A stretch of 64,000 bases of DNA, from assembly GCA_030248215.1 (NCBI GenBank), contig JASANG010001013.1, positions 310,001-374,000 on the forward strand. The letters are read 5' to 3'. Shown here piece after piece: positions 42,656-55,875 of the stretch (the first letter of the stretch is position 1; each line of letters starts with the position of its first letter). The stretch is from Enoplolaimus lenunculus (taxonomy: Eukaryota > Nematoda > Enoplea > Enoplida > Thoracostomopsidae). The notes below the pieces were generated by a model, which was not told where the DNA came from, did no database searches, and was given only the letters and a program-made list of their open reading frames with translations. The translations under genes and the position numbers were made by a program.

Positions 42656-45143
42656 AAAAAGTTAGCTGAAAATATTAAAGGTTTTTTCTGATTGTTTTTA
42701 TGTTATTTAATCGGATAACTAGTTAGCAAATACTTTCGAATTACGAATTTAGCTACAATTTTGGAGCAATTTCATTGGTCCTTATTGATTTATAGGGCCT
42801 GTCCAATGAGAGACTTTGACACCGGGTGGACCTAGAGACTGTAAAGCTTAGGATTACGTTTATATTTGGGTTTACGCTTTGGCTTATACTTAGTTAAGGG
42901 TTAGGCTAAGTGGGCAGACCCTTATAATATTGACACGAGCCATTTGAGGAGATTTTTATTGCATTTGATAATTTTTGGTAAACTTAAATAAAAACTCTGA
43001 AAACAGTTCGGCCATTGACAACTTGATTCATTGTCAATTTCGCTAAATTTGCTTTTTAGCGCATAAATTCGTAAGTTACTCCCTTTTTGTAAAAAGTTCC
43101 GCTTAGAAATATTTTAACCAGTAATATTCTTGCAGTTTTGTTTAATAATTTATATAATTTATTCTTCAGGTATGGTGTAATGCTTGCTTTTGGGGTTCAA
43201 AAAATACGATGCCAACGACTTTGGTTTGAATGTATCTTTAGCCGTTGTTCATATTCACAAATGTGTATAGTACATGCATCACTAGTTGGTGATAGGTACC
43301 TACTGTAAGTTTCGTGTGAGTAAATGTGTTGAACTTCGAAATTTAAGACATTTTTCGTATTTTAGGGTTTGTTCTACATGAGAACATGATTTATTTGAAA
43401 TATTCATCTGCTGCAGTTTGTTTCAAAATCTATTACTAACTGGCGATAGTTGTTACACTAATTTTGTATGTTCTGTGTTACTTGTTGGTTGTGAGCATTT
43501 TTGATTTCGTAATCAAGTTGACTTAACGAATTTATGTTTTTTTGCTTTATTTACAACACTTATTGATTTATTATTGCCTGAAATATTTTTTATATTGTTT
43601 TTATATATGTTGATATCGCATAGTTATAAGATTTAGTAGGTGGAACCGGAATTCCGGTTTCGGTGCGGGAATACAAATATTTTTCAGTATTTAGTCCAGG
43701 TGAAAAATACGGTACTTTATTGTGTTCAGTTTGTAGTTCCGTTTTCGCTTTGATAAGTAAGGTTGTATCTTGATATTTAGTTGTGGATAAATGTTAAATT
43801 GTGTACGATTGCAGGCAGTTTTAGTAGCTAAAAGCTTACAAAACTTGAAATTTATACATTCACTGGTTTGCAAATTACCTTTTTAGTTCTGTGATATAAA
43901 GCAAATGTCGATTTATGATAATGTTGAGTGTAAATAATATATTTTAGAGTTTTTCGTAGAACAGCTTTTGGTACGTGCTGTGGTATCTCGAAAATTCGTC
44001 GCCTGCGTCGACCGATAAATTGAAATCTGAAATTTCATCGATTCGACAATTCGCTGCCTATCATTAGGCTTAGGCATAGGATTACGGTAAAGATTATACT
44101 TTACTTAGATTTGTAATTGGCTTTAGGGCACTGTTGGGCGACGAGTTGGCGTAGATTCAGGTACTATGGAATACCGAAACCGGATGTCTTTTTTGTCCAT
44201 GAGACACAGCCGTATAAATGTAGTCGCATGATTATGCGCCGGTGTTTTGCCTATTTAAATATGTTTGTTTTTGCGTTTGTTTTTTTCATTTTGTTTGTTG
44301 TTATTAATAGTAGCTTCTATCGGGCTTATATCATTACATCTATATAGTTTTTTCGATTTTGTGTTTTTCCTAATTTCCTTGCTTTAATGTATGCTTATGT
44401 TGCAAGTGTTGATGGTTTGGCTGTAGTGGATACAAGATTTTGCAAGACGATTCATTGTATTGACAGAAGGACGAAAACATTTTGTGGTAAAACGAAACTA
44501 GAAGCCAATTGTAATTTTAATATTAACAGCCGGTCACTAGCGGATCCAAAATGGTAAGGTAGGGACCGTATCATTTTATCACCAAAAAATTTTCTGAGGG
44601 CGAAAAATTGTACGGTAGGGAACTTAGCGTTTTATTAAAAAAAATTGTGCGGGAAAAATTGGTAAAAAATGGTAAGGTGTGGATCTTGCTATTTTAGCAC
44701 AAAACATTCCATATAATCGAAAGTTATATAATATCACAAGCAAAACTTCATAAAATTTCAAAAAATTTAAGTTTAGTATAGGTTCTGCGAAGAATTTTAT
44801 GTTTATATTTTGGCTTCGATGTATAACGTGTTTCAAAATGTCGTTTGGACGTTTCTGTGATAAGAACGCTAGGGAGTTCGATGTGTGGGTATTGCGTTAG
44901 ATCACCACCGGTTTAAAATTTGTTTTGAAATCTTGCAACACAAATTTTAACACTTGTTGGTTTCGTAATACCCCGAGCGCAAGCCGTTGAATTATACCTT
45001 TTATTCGGTTGCTTTTGATTGCTGCAAGTTGCTTCTCCGGAATGTTGTGTAAAATTTTAAATTAAATTGAGTTTAAATTTTAAATTTGTCGCGGATTTAG
45101 GGTTCAGTTACGATCTAAAGTCTAAAAATGTAATTTTTGGATA
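42656..45143. other. region after nrfl-1: no gene recognised
   Basis: Holds a decayed TTAGGC element near 42785-42950, a foldback of the TATAGC family at 43246-43460, a CCGGAATTCCGG fragment at 43640, short TTAGGC traces at 44065, and a TCACTAGCGGATCC element start at 44535. A T-rich hydrophobic ORF at 44117-44347 has no support. Confidence 0.5.
42987..42992 (+). terminator. possible poly(A) signal of nrfl-1
   Basis: AATAAA lies 332 bases past the stop. It is the nearest canonical hexamer I found; a variant signal closer to the stop is possible. Confidence 0.3.
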
Positions 45144-45340
45144 CACTGCAAAAAGTGGTGAGTCAAATTGACTCTATTTGAAATAAGCTTTTCGGGACTA
45201 CACAAACTGAGCAAAATTCGACTTTGCCGGAGTCAAATTCGGATTTAACTTTGGCGGAGTCGAATTTAGCTCCATTTGCGTGTTCCGAAAAAGCCTATTT
45301 CGGAGAGAAAGAGTCAATTTAACTCATTATTTTATGCAAT
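45144..45340. mobile_element. TA-MITE, CACTGCAAAAAATGG family, diverged
   Basis: TACACTGCAAAAAGTGGTGA ... TCAATTTAACTCATTATTTT; GGCGGAGTCGAATTTAGC centre. Confidence 0.65.
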
Positions 45341-48199
45341 CGTATTGTGCTTTGGTACTAAAGTCTCGATGTTAAAATTGATTGAATGTTTTCGATCAAA
45401 TGGTGCTTTATTATCTATTTTAGACGCCGTTCAGTAAATTTTAAATGTTCGCATTAAATTTTTTCTTTTTTTTTTAAATGATGATTACCGATTTAAGTAA
45501 TTCGTATGTCGAGATGACGGATGGTTTGGATAGAAATCTTTCAAATTTGAATATTAAGAATTTTTTTCACAAAGTATAATGTTTCGTTGAAATAACTTGA
45601 AACAAAAATGAAAAAATTTCTTCCGTTTCGGTTTAGGATTCTGCGCACTGACTGCTTGCTATTGATTCAATATTGGTCCGTTGATTATTGGTGCCTTAAA
45701 TACTGTGCCTAAATATCTTATTGTTATTGTGCTTGTTTTTATATTTACTGTTTTTTTTTTATTTTTTTCTTAGTTGCAAATGTAATTTTTAGGCGTAAAT
45801 GTTATCTGCGGGTAAGTTTGGGATACAGTATGGTATATATTTCTGAGTAAAAGATGAAATTTGCATCATGAAGCACTTTAAAAGTATTAGCTAGGTAACT
45901 AAGTGCTCAGGATTAGTCTGAGTTAAAATGTTTAATCAGACAGGATCAGAGTTTGAATACTGAAAGCGTTGATTAGCACGAAGACCAAAATTGCGATTAT
46001 GAATGAGATTTTTTATTTTGGTTCTGTTGTCGCCAACTTACGTTTCCAGTATTTTTGCTGTCCGCTTTCTATCTGCGTTACTGTCAAAATAGCGAATTAG
46101 TTTTTTGCTCGAGTACACGTTTTGCTGGATGTGTTACACGGTTAAGTGTACTGTAGATTGACAGGAGTCAGTACTATTTTGGATTTAAAAGTTAAAGTCT
46201 GACGGTAAAGGTATGATTAGAAAAAATTTTGTTTACAAATTGATATGCAGTGCCATGCGGCAATATATCACAGTGTCTTCGCAATTTGTTGTTTATATTG
46301 ATGGTTTTTTTTGGTATTGAATTATTTCTAATTGCTTTATACTTTATCTTGATTTCCGAACATGTGATTGCTTAAAGTAAAATTGTTTATCTGTTCGTAT
46401 TATTTTATGAGCTGTTTAGGGTTTATATGCTAAACGTGGCTGTGCAAAAACGTGCTGTAGTACACGCAAAGTTTGGGAGGTTAGTATGATTTTGGTAAAG
46501 TAAGATAAAAAATTGTCTCATATGTGATCGAAACATACGGTTCTTCATACGAGTATTTTGTATTTTAAGATCAGAAGTGCGAGTACGTTCGAATAACGGA
46601 GACTGGAACGGGATGTTTTTTGTCGTCAACGCTCAGCAATCGGAGGTCTTTGAATCGAGGGACTCGCGTCTTGTGGAGATTTCATACTACGCATATATAC
46701 CAGTAGTTGTCGTTGAACACTGCGCTATATATTGTTTAACGCCTACGTATTGCGCTACCGGGTATTAATATTTGAATTTTACTTCCTAGCAAAATCCCGA
46801 ACGCAAAATGCAGCGATAATTTTTAGGGTAATATTGTAATTTCCCAAAATTCCGAGCGAATAAAAGTAGAGCTAAAATTGTAAGCTATGGCCAATTTCCT
46901 CTGCAATATTTTAATTTCTGCAATATTTTAATTTTCTAATATCCAAATATTCCATAGCTCAATTTTCGAAGATTCTATTTTTCAAGGATTTTGGGACTTA
47001 TCCGCGGATTTTGGGCGTCACATGTTCCATATATAAAAGGACATAGTATAATTATAGATAGTCAACGGATATAAAAATATCCGGATATGCATCTGAAGAC
47101 ACGCCTATCCGGGTAGCCGGATATATGCTGGATATCCGAAATGCTATTGTGTGCAACATTTTTTGGAATAATTTGAATTGTTTCACCAAAACAGTAGCTG
47201 GAGCTGACGAAAAGAAATTCTGTATTGAAACCTGAGTCAAAATGTTGAACCCCATTCCGGCATAACTGGGCGATATTTTAAATTCTGATCGCTCTTGATT
47301 TAATACGACACCAAGCCTAACTGAGTATGATGCTAATTAGTAAAAGGCTAGCGTACAAATCTGGCAATCTGCGAAGAGCACATTTGAATTTTCCATGACA
47401 CAGAACCCATGAGCTCATAAGTTTTAATTCAGCCCCCCATGCTAAACCGATTTCTTATCATACACTAGAACAGTACAAAACTACATTATCAGCAATTCTA
47501 GCTGTCTGAATAATGAAGAGCTTAATGTGGGGTTGGGGGCGACAACTCCATCCTGCTTAGTATTCTTTCAAAATGCGGAAGGTTCAAGGAAGCCGCAGCC
47601 TCCCCCTAAGACAGAAACAGCGCAAAAATGATTCAAAAAGTTTACTTGTGTCACAGAAAAAGTGTCCTTCTACATTTGCGCTGTGGAACTAATAGTAAAT
47701 TGGGTGCGCTAAATCAGTCATCAAACGCAAAAAATACGCAATAGCGCGTCGCTTTTACACAATACATGAAAAAATATAGATTTCTTAACTATCGAAAACA
47801 GCTACATTTTCGGTTCGGTTCACAAATAGTTCATAAAGATCAGAAAAAGTGAAAGTTATATTCAAGTGTTATAAAATTAAAATTTAAGTGAAATTATCAG
47901 GGGGAGGTTATGAGGAGCCAAATCGGCATTATGTTCCAACATTTTAAGACTAGAGCGTGTAATAACAATTTGGACTAATCTTACTTGAGCAATGTAACAA
48001 CCAAAACATATTCCTAAGTTTAAGCCTCTTCAGTGTGATATACACAAGTCTGAAACAAAGTTTTGCCAAAGCCCAAGCAAAGAAGTAGTGGAAAAGTTAA
48101 GCCTATAGTCTATTTGGGTCTTTGAGAAAACGGGCACTACCGGTTCCAGAGTTGGGCGACGCACCCGTCAGCAATTACTGATAAACTAAAAATAATGAT
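45341..48199. other. no gene recognised; AT-rich
   Basis: A CCGGATAT-rich stretch at 47060-47140 resembles the hAT-like MITE interiors. One GC-richer open stretch (46571-46768) is listed under rejected items. Otherwise I see nothing. Confidence 0.4.
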
Positions 48200-48396
48200 A
48201 GCCAATGTTACTTTAAGGGCGTATAACAGTCGTATATAGCATATTCCTGAGACTGAACCTTACCATAACTTTAAGTTTCGTCACAAAGATGTTTTCAGCT
48301 GAGTATAAGTCTAAACCTATTAGCCTATGCAAAAAATTAGTCTTATGCTTCAGCTTTAGTCTATTATAGTCCCGCGAAAAATGCATACGCCGTAAT
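48200..48396 (-). mobile_element. TTAGGC foldback element, subfamily C left end, decayed
   Basis: GCCAATGTTACTTTAAGGGC start; AAAAAATTAGTCTTATGC block; the right end runs into the AAT microsatellite. Confidence 0.55.
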
Positions 48397-48400
48397 GATG

Positions 48401-48499
<99 letters not shown>

Positions 48500-48578
48500 T
48501 AATAACGATTACAACAACAACAATAATAATTATTATTATTATTACTATTATAGTAATAATAATAACAGCAATAATAAT
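48397..48578. repeat. (AAT)n microsatellite
   Basis: About 33 near-perfect AAT units to 48500, then broken AAT/AAC/ATT units to 48578. The Asn/Ile-only frames are not genes. Confidence 0.95.
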
Positions 48579-48974
48579 CGTCCAATGTTTTTACCAGAAA
48601 ACCTATTAAAACGTGTTTATTTTAAACAGTTTTGTTGAAGTTTGAAAAAAGTTTAAATTTTGAGCTTTGAAAAACGTGGGCAGGTTTCCGATGAACATTT
48701 CTGTCAGATATGGCGTTTACGCTTTGGATTGATATTAACTGCGCATATCGAAGCAAGACAAAACTAATAAATGCGATTGAAATTTTGAGTTGTCGTCATT
48801 GTAATTCTTTAATAAGAAATGACATATTTTGAACTAAAAATATAACGTTTTTTATGAATTATTAAATTATATCTCAAGGTGTAGGAGTTCAGGTTGGGAA
48901 AAATTCACATCGCTAATCAACCAGTCTCAACTCCGAATGCGGAAGTGCTGGGAACGACTCAGTGGCTTGGCTGG

Positions 48975-49152
48975 TCCATTTATTGCGGATCGCCGAACAG
49001 TAGTATAAGCATTTCCGTAAGCCACAGAGTACGAATATGTCTGTAACTAAGCCTAGTATAGGTTTATAAGCCTAAGCTAATGCAAAAAATAGTCTAAAGC
49101 TTAAGTTTATAAGTGCAGTCATGCGAAAAAAATGGTATGTCCTTCAGCTATA
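48975..49152 (-). mobile_element. TTAGGC family, very decayed copy
   Basis: GAACAGTAGTATAAGCATTT, then GCAAAAAATAGTCTAAAGC, then a GTCCTTCAGCTATATGTGGG end. Confidence 0.45.
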
Positions 49153-49539
49153 TGTGGGAACCTTAGTTAATTTTATACCTAAGGTATTTGCTAAGAAAAT
49201 TACTTCACTGCTGCGTTTAACCTGACACTGGTTGTCCGTTCTGGTATATATTCTCGGTACAACCTTGGCCAAATTTTATTAAGTTACCTCCTTGAGCAAA
49301 TGCAAAATTATGGCCCCACTTCATGGCACTCGTTCAATATAAACGTTCATTTGATTGGCTGTTATATTAATCTATCGGAAACGAGAAATCTCATTGGTTG
49401 ACGGCCGTTTAGTTGAATAGCCAATACGCGTAATTCGACCAGTGTTTTGAGTTTCACTGACTCGAGTTTTGTTTCGTCAAATCACTACACGGCTAACCAT
49501 CATAATGACAATTAATAGATCAATTGGAACCGTGAAAAA

Positions 49540-49665
49540 TTTCACTCCACCAGAGACAAATTGAGTCGAATTTGACTCAAGCAGAGTCGCATTTTGACTC
49601 AGTTTGTGCAGTCAGGAAAAGCCTATTTCGGAGAGTGTCAATTTGACTCACCATTTTTTGCAGTG
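49540..49665. mobile_element. TA-MITE, right half only
   Basis: GACTCAAGCAGAGTCGC ... GACTCACCATTTTTTGCAGTG followed by TA. Confidence 0.7.
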
Positions 49666-49937
49666 TACGACAACATATTTTTGTGTGCATTCATGTCATC
49701 AGATAAAAGTTACTGATTGGTTGGTTTTACTTTTCCTAAGCCTAAAAAGCCTAAGCCTAAATCGAACACTAGTGCTACTTGACTGATCTTCATCATATTA
49801 AGCTTGGTTATCAACCTATAAGGTTAAGGCGATACGACTGAACTGGTACCGTGGCTACAACATATGATTTTTGACTATTTTTTTGAATGGATTTCCATCG
49901 TCATTTTGGACTCGATGATTGCATCATTTCACATTTC

Positions 49938-50120
49938 GACCAATGTATACATCAGGACCGTAACAGTAGTATAAAGCACATTTCTAAACCAAAACTCAAG
50001 CGTAAGGATGAGCTTACACATAAGGAATGTCACAGCATAAGCAAAAAATAGTGTAAAGCTTAAGTTTACTTCATAGCAATCTGTCAGAAATACGGTCTGT
50101 CCCTGATCGATGCATGGGCC
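49938..50120 (-). mobile_element. TTAGGC foldback element, subfamily B, decayed
   Basis: ACCAATGTATACATCAGGAC ... CCCTGATCGATGCATGGGCC; few intact hexamers. Confidence 0.65.
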
Positions 50121-50169
50121 TTTATTTCCAACTTAATCCAAATTTTAAAGACTTGCAAACGCCAAGGTC

Positions 50170-50347
50170 GGTCCATGTAAAGATCAGGGGTGGAACGTTT
50201 TTCTGTGAAAGTAGAATAGAGTAAGCATAAGGTTTACAGTAATTTTTTTGCCTGGTTTTGGCTTAGACTTAGGCTTAGGCCTAGGCTTAGGCTTAGGCTT
50301 AGGCATATGGTTACAATACTGTTCCATCTCTGTTATTTACATTGGCC
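50170..50347 (+). mobile_element. TTAGGC foldback element, subfamily A
   Basis: GGTCCATGTAAAGATCAGGG ... CTCTGTTATTTACATTGGCC; core TTAGGCCTAGGCTTAGGC with three more hexamers. Confidence 0.85.
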
Positions 50348-50904
50348 CCAAGGTCAAAAGACAAGATGAGTGATTTCGTAGCGTGGCCACGACATATATT
50401 TCTTTTACTTTGTTTTTGTACTGTATTTACGTCATCATATTAATTTCACTGATTGCATGATTTCATTTTTCTATAACTCCACAAAACTTTTAAAATTAAT
50501 GGCAACTGTTTCAGTGTTAAAGTTTCTGTCTGTTAGTTCTCAATGTCAAAATTTTTCAGTGTCGAAAGATTATTTTCTGTTTTATGTAAGTATTTTTTGT
50601 TTTAATTTAATATATTAACGGTCGTTTGATTGTCAAAATAACATATTTTTTGTCTTTGAGAGAAAGTTATATTAATTGTTTTAAAAATGTTTTCAAAAAC
50701 AAAAATTTGTTTAATATTTTAGGGTTCAGAGATGAAAATATTGGAAGTTAAATTTTTACGCTTAACTTGGACGAGTTCATCTCGAAAGATTAATTTCTCT
50801 GTTAATTTTAGTTCTTGTAAACATTTAATTCAAAATATTACAAAAACTACAAATGTTAAAGATTTAAGAGTTATTTCGTTATTTTTATGCTTAGTTGTTA
50901 AGTA

Positions 50905-51112
50905 AAAAGATTGACCAATTAAAATGCAGGTGCAACAAGTTTAAGCGACTTGCAATTGCATTCAACCGTGCGAATTCAAATTTAGTAGCGCGAATTCCAG
51001 TGAATAATTTGCAGCTGCAACAACTTAAATATACTATTTTGTGACCAAACTTGCACATGAAAGTTGCATGTGCCAGTTTTTGCTGCAAAAACTTTTACGT
51101 GTGAATAGGACT
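50905..51112. mobile_element. foldback element, TTGCAGCTGCAAG family
   Basis: GACCAATTAAAATGCAGGTG ... AACTTTTACGTGTGAATAGG with AATTTGCAGCTGCAAC centrally. Confidence 0.55.
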
Positions 51113-51739
51113 TAAATTATGACTTTTTAATAATGACATACTGAAACTGCTCGATTTCAACCACAATCAACTTTCATTCGCTATTATTTTTGTATTAAAG
51201 CAAGCGAACAGCTTCCAAGCATTTTTTGTTCACATATCCGTTTTCTTATATTTTGTTCAGTATCCGTTTCCGTTATTTTTACTGTCAGTTTCTATATGGA
51301 CTTGCTAGGTATACCACGCAAATTTCAAATACAACACAAATACAGAGTCTTATATATAAATAACACGTTGACTGGGTTTCTGAAACCATACTTAAGTACA
51401 AATTATACTCCAGTATGTGCTGATCACACATTAATCAATTTATCGTTTCTAAAAGCGTGGTTAAGTTAAGTAAATACTTAAACTCTGGTCAACTTTGTCG
51501 AGTTACAGAGTAACAGTTCAGGCCTATTAATTTTGATATAATAATTGAGACTGTAGGCCCATAAAGCCTCCTTAATAAAAAACAAATATGGCATTCTTGT
51601 TATGCCGCAGTTCAAAGTTGATATTTACATGATTTATCCAAAGAGCAAGGGGGGAATGACAGGGGGTGACCAGTCGCCCCCCTTAAAAGCGGAATGTTAT
51701 ACTACGTAGTTCAAAATATTTTCAAACTATATTTCGGTC

Positions 51740-51871
51740 GGACTCATTGTAAACGAATCCAGAAGAGCTTATACATAAGCTTAAGCTTAAAGCTAAGCAA
51801 AGTCTAAAGCTTAAACTTGCACTATTGCAGTGCCACAGAAAACCAACCGCACCTGATCTTTGCATGGAGCT
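51740..51871 (-). mobile_element. TTAGGC family, decayed right part
   Basis: AAGTCTAAAGCTTAAACTTG, TATTGCAGTGCCACAGAAAA, then CCTGATCTTTGCATGGAGC. Confidence 0.5.
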
Positions 51872-52809
51872 ACTTTACTAACTACACCATATCTGGTTCA
51901 GAAACAGTATTTTTAAACTTTAATGTAGGATCGAGATGCTTTTGTTTTCTATCAAATTAACACTAATTTTGGAAAGTAAAAACAAATGCCAAAATTGGCT
52001 AAAGCTTGGAGAATTTGTAAAAGTACACCAGAAATATTTGCAATTTATAATTGTGATATGTTTAGCAATTTGAGAATACAAACGAGCTGAGACTGCATCC
52101 GTTTACAATTTTAAGCAGGATGCTGTCGGATATAAAAAATACCGGAACCGGAAACTAAAAAAAAACATAATTTTCTACCGGAAACAAAACTGAATTGTTT
52201 TTTTTCTATATAAAAACGACAAAACGTTTAATAAATGTTCGTCCACAATATTTTGTGTACACAAAGTAACTTTGGTGGGAGGTGATGATAAACGCGGAAG
52301 ATAAAAACAGCGTCAACGCATTGGCTGGGTTTCTGAAACCTTATTTTCGATGTTTAGTTAAGTTCGTCTGAAGCATTTAAGTCTTTTACTTAAGAAAATA
52401 CGCAAATTTTTGGACAGGATTTTGGTTGCATTTAGTTTGATGAGTGATTTATGTGTTTATTTAAACTAAATATGCTTTGAACACCGACAAATTGCTTAAT
52501 TAATTGCACATTTCGGTATCTATCGGTTACCTCCTTCACAAAGTTAATACGAAACAACAGTTTGTTGTATTAATATCCCATCTACGTCGTACAGCGCACG
52601 CCAAAGTCAAAAAATGTCTGACCATTTTAATAGCACGCTAATTTAAGAACACTCTCTAAAAGAAATGGGCGAACTTTATTAAGCTAAATATTAAATTGAC
52701 CTACAAAATGAAGCGAAACGGCAAAAATAGTAGTGTAATAACATCATCTGTTTAATAGGTGCAAATTGTACGGTCATAGTGTAGAAGCTGTACAATTTAA
52801 GTTTATTTA
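51872..52809. other. no gene recognised
   Basis: Contains one CCGG-rich hAT-like trace at about 52120-52205 (TGCTGTCGGATATAAAAAAT, ACCGGAACCGGAAAC). Confidence 0.4.
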
Positions 52810-53110
52810 ATTTTTCAAATTTTGGCGCGGAAACTTACATTTTGTCAAAAATATTCAAATGTTGGTGAGAAAATTTAAATTTTGGCGGGAAAATCAAATT
52901 TGGAAGAAAAATTTTAATTTTGGCGGAAAAATCAAATTTGGAGGAAAAATTTAAATTTTGGCTTGAAATTCAAATTTTGGCGCCAAAAATTACATTTTGG
53001 CGCCAAATTTAAACAATGACAATAAATTCAAATTTGGCGCAAAATTCATTTTTTCGCAGGAAAATTCGACCGGGAAATTATTTTTTTTCGGTAACTTCTA
53101 ATTTTGGTGC
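52810..53110. repeat. degenerate AATTTTGGCGGGAAAAT repeats
   Basis: About 14 irregular units of 18-30 bp, sharing AAATTTTGGCG(G/C) followed by AAAATTCAAAT. Spacing is irregular, with no inverted ends. Confidence 0.75.
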
Positions 53111-53863
53111 AAGAAAAAACACCCTACCAAAATATTCTGCCATTTTTCACACTTGTCTTAAGAATAAAAACAATATACTAGCTAAACAGTGTGGAAATCA
53201 TTATTTAGTGTAGGAAATAGCTGTAATTTTATTGCTGCTTTCCAATAATAAGATGGACATTTTTTGTAAGTGGCATACGCAGTATAACATGGATGGTGCA
53301 TAACTTTTCTGTGGCTATTTTACACTGCATAGCTGACAGAACACCTAACGTACACATCGTTATAAGTATTTTAGTTAAAAAACATTTTAACTTTATTAAT
53401 GTTTTTAGTTTAGTATTTTTAGTTTAAACTTTGCTAACATTTTAAACATTCAGTTTAGCGTTTATAGACATTTTGCCCATCTTAGTTGCGGCTTTGAATA
53501 TTAAAATATCAATGTATAAAAGCGTCTGGGACGTACGTTTTTAGAAATTAACAAAAAATTCAGTTCAAGCCAAAATTTCATGTAAATAATAAACCAGCTC
53601 ACTGTTTTTGAAGTATTTTTTCGCATGGAAAACTATTAATATTTGACTTTTAACTGTTTTGCAAACTATACGTCTAAAAGGTGGAAGTTAAATTTAAAAC
53701 TAACGGTGAAAAAATGTTTTTTACGTTTACACGCACTTATAAATGCACAGACTGGGTAGATAATTAAGATATTCTTAAACATTAATCTACTGTAGTGACC
53801 AGAATAAGAGGGGTAATAAGAGGGGGTTCGCCATTTTCAGGTCGAATCAATACGAGTCCGTAG

Positions 53864-54658
53864 TGTAGTGACCCGAATAAGGGGGGGACTGATATTTATT
53901 TGGCCTCTCCAGAGGGTACCCCACTTGTGATTCGGTTACAGACTGTTATCTATTTATAACCCACGCTCCGTCGCCCTTGGTTACTGATATATATCCGGTA
54001 CTGCAATAATCCGTTGAATTAAACGTTTATTTGTATTGTGTCAATAGCTTGAGCGATAATACAAGGTTATACCTTGGATTCTTATTTTCAAAACTTAGTA
54101 CTTAAACTTTAAGTTTCGAACTCAATTATATTTGGTCCTTTAGTCATTTATGTGCTACAATTAGAGATAATTGTCATTTATGGACTCTAATTAGGGTTTA
54201 AGGACTCTATCCGCTTACGGACTCTTATTAGAGATACGGACTCCTATTGATCGGGACTCAAAATGGGACCCCCTCTTTCAATACAGTATTGGTGATAAAA
54301 GTTCGCAAGCAGATAGAGTTCTTAAACCCTAATTAGAGTCCATAAATGTCAATTATCTCTCTAATTGTAGCACATAAATGACTCCAGGACCGAATAAAGT
54401 TGAGTTTGAAACTTTAAAGCGTACTTAAATTTTGAAAGTACATTTCTAAGTATAACCTTGCATGATCGCTCAAGCTATTGACACAAGATAAATAAAAGTT
54501 TATTTCAACGGAGAGGTGCAGTACCGGATATATATCAGTAACGAAGAGTGGAGGAGCGTGGCCTAAAATAAATAACAGTCCGTAACCGAATAACAGGATG
54601 GGTACCTTCTGGAGAGGCCAAATAAATATCAGTCCCCACTCTTATTCGGGTTACTACA
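53864..54658. mobile_element. 795-bp foldback element, TGTAGTGACCCGAATAAG family, full copy
   Basis: TGTAGTGACCCGAATAAGG ... CTTATTCGGGTTACTACA, with arms of about 350 bp each and a short centre at about 54225-54290. A second partial end sits just upstream (53791, GTAGTGACCAGAATAAG). Non-coding. Confidence 0.8.
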
Positions 54659-54835
54659 ATATTTCAATTGTGGTAAAAAAACTTCGGATCCGAATATTTT
54701 AGTCAAAAACGCGGAAAATCTGATTAGTTTTATATTTTAATGCATAAATTTGACTCGGAACGTATTCCATGAAACCATGAAAACTCGATCAACTATTTTG
54801 TGCAGAAAAACGCTGGAAAGTATTAAGTTCAACAC

Positions 54836-55010
54836 AGCCTATGTACAGATGAGGGCAGTACCAGTAGTATAGGCATATTCACAAGCCTTAATTTAAGGGC
54901 TCGGCTTAAGGATAAGCCAAAAACCAAGCCTAAGCCTTAGCAAAACATAGCCTAAAGTGTGAGCGCAACCTGTAGGAGTCTCGCTGAATATCGGCCCGTT
55001 CGTCAGCTAT
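54836..55010 (-). mobile_element. TTAGGC family, old copy
   Basis: CCTATGTACAGATGAGGGCA, CCAGTAGTATAGGCATATTC, CCAAGCCTAAGCCTTAGC. Confidence 0.5.
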
Positions 55011-55144
55011 ATTTGTATTAATTTTGAATTGAACTTAATTTTTAACATTTTCGATATTATCTGTCTTCTGGACCTAAATCTAAAACTCGAACGTCCAACA
55101 TACGTATAATGGCATCGATTCAGCATGGAGCAAATAAGCTTAAG

Positions 55145-55427
55145 CCCTTTCACACGTGCAAGTTTTTGCTACGAGATCTTGCAGTTGCAAATAGCACACA
55201 GAACTTGCGTTTTTCCATCAGACAATGAGGAAGCGGCTGCAATAAATTCAGTCAACTTGCATGGTTATTTACACATGTAACTAAATTCCTAGCTTTGATT
55301 TTTAAAGAATCATCTGCAGCTGCAAGTTTTTCGAACAGGACTTTGGACAAAACTCACAAGTGCAATTTGCAGATGCAAGTTTTCGCGTCAAAAGCTGGCA
55401 CATGTGAATAGGGCCTTATTATTGCAA
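55145..55427. mobile_element. foldback element, TTGCAGCTGCAAG family, best copy
   Basis: GCCCTTTCACACGTGCAAGT ... GGCACATGTGAATAGGGCCT inverted ends; AATTTGCAGATGCAAG inside. Confidence 0.65.
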
Positions 55428-55875
55428 CCATCTGTATGTTTTGAAAGTTAACATTACGCTTGCCAGTAATAGCGAAAACTAAATAGTTACCTCAAAAGTC
55501 GAACTTCTAACACATTTTTAGCTTTATATTTCTGTAAATTTGTTAAACCATTACAATCTAGTCATTAATTTACATACAACACCCCGTAGTTTCAATTTAC
55601 AAATCCTGTGGATTCGCAGCTTTTTTTAACAGTTTTTGTGAGCAGTGAAATTTCCAGTTAATTGTTTATGGTCGCAGTTAAACATGGTTTATTTTGATTA
55701 AAATTGGAATGATTTTGAAGAATTTTAGCTTAAATACGTTTTTATTATCCCGTCTGCACTGCCGGTTTTAGATGCTGCTTGTTTCAATACTTCAAACCCT
55801 TATAGTTATGGTAAAAGTTCTGGGCTGAAAATAAACGATACACGAAACCCTGTGATAAATAGATTTAAATATTTT

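Noticed and set aside
44117-44347. 76-codon ORF with a Phe/Val-rich membrane-like segment
   Set aside because: The hydrophobic run comes from T-rich sequence; no conserved part and no splice partners.
46571-46768. GC-richer open stretch ending GYCATGY-like residues, possible terminal exon
   Set aside because: An AAG acceptor precedes it and codon use looks plausible, but there is no recognisable domain and no partner exon in phase.
48364-48585. Poly-Ile/Asn ORF
   Set aside because: Pure translation of an AAT microsatellite.
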